From Nocardioides stalactiti (GTDB lineage Bacteria; Actinomycetota; Actinomycetes; Propionibacteriales; Nocardioidaceae), in NCBI RefSeq assembly GCF_014180715.1, contig NZ_JACEFC010000012.1, positions 1 to 56,386 on the forward strand: a DNA stretch of 56,386 nt. Reading direction: 5' to 3'. A program made the position numbers and the translations under genes. The notes below the pieces were generated by a model that saw only the letters and a program-made list of their open reading frames with translations, was not told the origin of the DNA and ran no database searches. Below, one piece after another: positions 55,801 through 56,386 of the stretch. Positions within the stretch are counted from its first letter, which is position 1. Each line of letters starts with the position of its first letter.

Positions 55801-56386
55801 TCAGTCAGTCCGTGCCATCTGGAGCAACTCGCGGGCATGGGCAAGTGCAGAGTCGGAGCCGGCGAGCCCCGCGAGCATCCGCGACAGCTCCTGCTCGCGG
55901 CCCGCGTCGTCGAGCGAGGTGAGGCCGGAGCTGGTGACGGTGCCGTCGGAGGACTTCCGGACGACGACGTGCCGGTCGGCGAACGCGGCGACCTGCGGCA
56001 GGTGGGTCACCACGACGACCTGGGCGTGCTGGGCGAGCGCGGCGAGGCGACGGCCGATCTCCACCGCGGCCGCTCCCCCGACGCCGGCGTCGACCTCGTC
56101 GAAGACGAACGTGGGGACCGGGTTGGTGTCGGCGAGGCACACCTCGACCGCCAGCATCACCCGCGACAGCTCACCGCCGGACGCGCCCTTGTGGAGCGGG
56201 CGCGGCTCGGAGCCGGTGTTGGCGGCCAGCAGCATCTCGACCTCGTCGAGGCCGTGGCTCGTGAACCGCAGCCAGCGGTCGCCGACGAGGAGCGCGTCGG
56301 GCTCGGGGTGGGCGGCGTCACTCGGCGCCTCGGTCTCGCGGGCGCGGACCTCGACCGCGATCCGGGCGTGCGGCATCGCGAGCAGG
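55801..56386 (-). CDS. recN: DNA repair ATPase RecN (5' end outside window)
   Basis: About 195 C-terminal residues are visible, reading in from the window edge. They hold the ABC-type signature SGGELSRVMLAVEV, the Walker B VFDEVDAGVGG and the switch VTHLPQVAAFADRH, all typical of RecN. RecN is an SMC-like protein recruited to double-strand breaks. The stop is at 55801; the start is beyond position 56386. Confidence 0.95.
   Translation of the reverse strand, partial: LLAMPHARIAVEVRARETEAPSDAAHPEPDALLVGDRWLRFTSHGLDEVEMLLAANTGSEPRPLHKGASGGELSRVMLAVEVCLADTNPVPTFVFDEVDAGVGGAAAVEIGRRLAALAQHAQVVVVTHLPQVAAFADRHVVVRKSSDGTVTSSGLTSLDDAGREQELSRMLAGLAGSDSALAHARELLQMARTD

Overview
The window is 56.4 kb of very high-GC chromosomal DNA from an actinobacterium. 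The evidence is GTG/TTG starts, GTGA and ATGA gene overlaps, actinobacterial LexA boxes, an ImuA-ImuB-DnaE2 mutasome, and a core gene order recN-pyrG-nudix-ald-xerD-parA-scpA-scpB-rluB-tyrA-cmk-plsC-der. That order closely follows the Mycobacterium tuberculosis recN-to-engA neighbourhood. The presence of tyrA and ald, many secreted beta-propeller proteins and the overall composition suggest a Nocardioidaceae-type organism (Nocardioides-like). That placement is an inference, not a proven identity.

Left arm (1-18.4 kb). A short envelope cluster (processive family-2 glycosyltransferase, a one-helix membrane protein, a secreted lipoprotein) is divergent from a PAS-GGDEF-EAL cyclic-di-GMP enzyme that carries three nearly identical PAS copies. 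Next come a patatin gene broken by a one-base shift in a G6 run, a GMC oxidoreductase divergent from a leaderless PucR-type regulator, and a secreted 14-blade FG-GAP protein. The arm ends with two MmpL-type exporters. One is divergent from a MarR regulator with a clear operator, the other from a DesK/NarL-type two-component system.

Mobile element (18427-26007). A 47-bp perfect direct repeat, one copy being the 3' half of an intact tRNA-Pro(GGG) gene, bounds a 7.58-kb integrative element. From right to left it holds a tyrosine integrase, an HTH protein, an excisionase-type HTH protein, a RepA-like AAA ATPase with phased 9-bp iteron-like repeats inside its 3' end, several tiny Cys-rich proteins and a small-terminase-like protein, seven of the eight leftward genes being chained by stop/start overlaps or nearly so. 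At the far end is a cargo zone in which three single genes are each separated by copies of one repeat family. There is no conjugation gene and no capsid gene. The layout (integrase, excisionase, rep, origin-like iterons, terS-like, cargo) is that of a phage satellite. This is the most interesting part of the window.

Right arm (26.0-56.4 kb). A MASE1-type histidine kinase is followed by a PAS-receiver fusion whose phospho-His helix has lost its histidine. The SOS mutasome genes follow: dnaE2 and imuA-imuB each have a perfect LexA box. The remainder is the conserved housekeeping block, der through recN, interrupted between rluB and tyrA by one 1387-residue secreted FnIII/beta-propeller protein.
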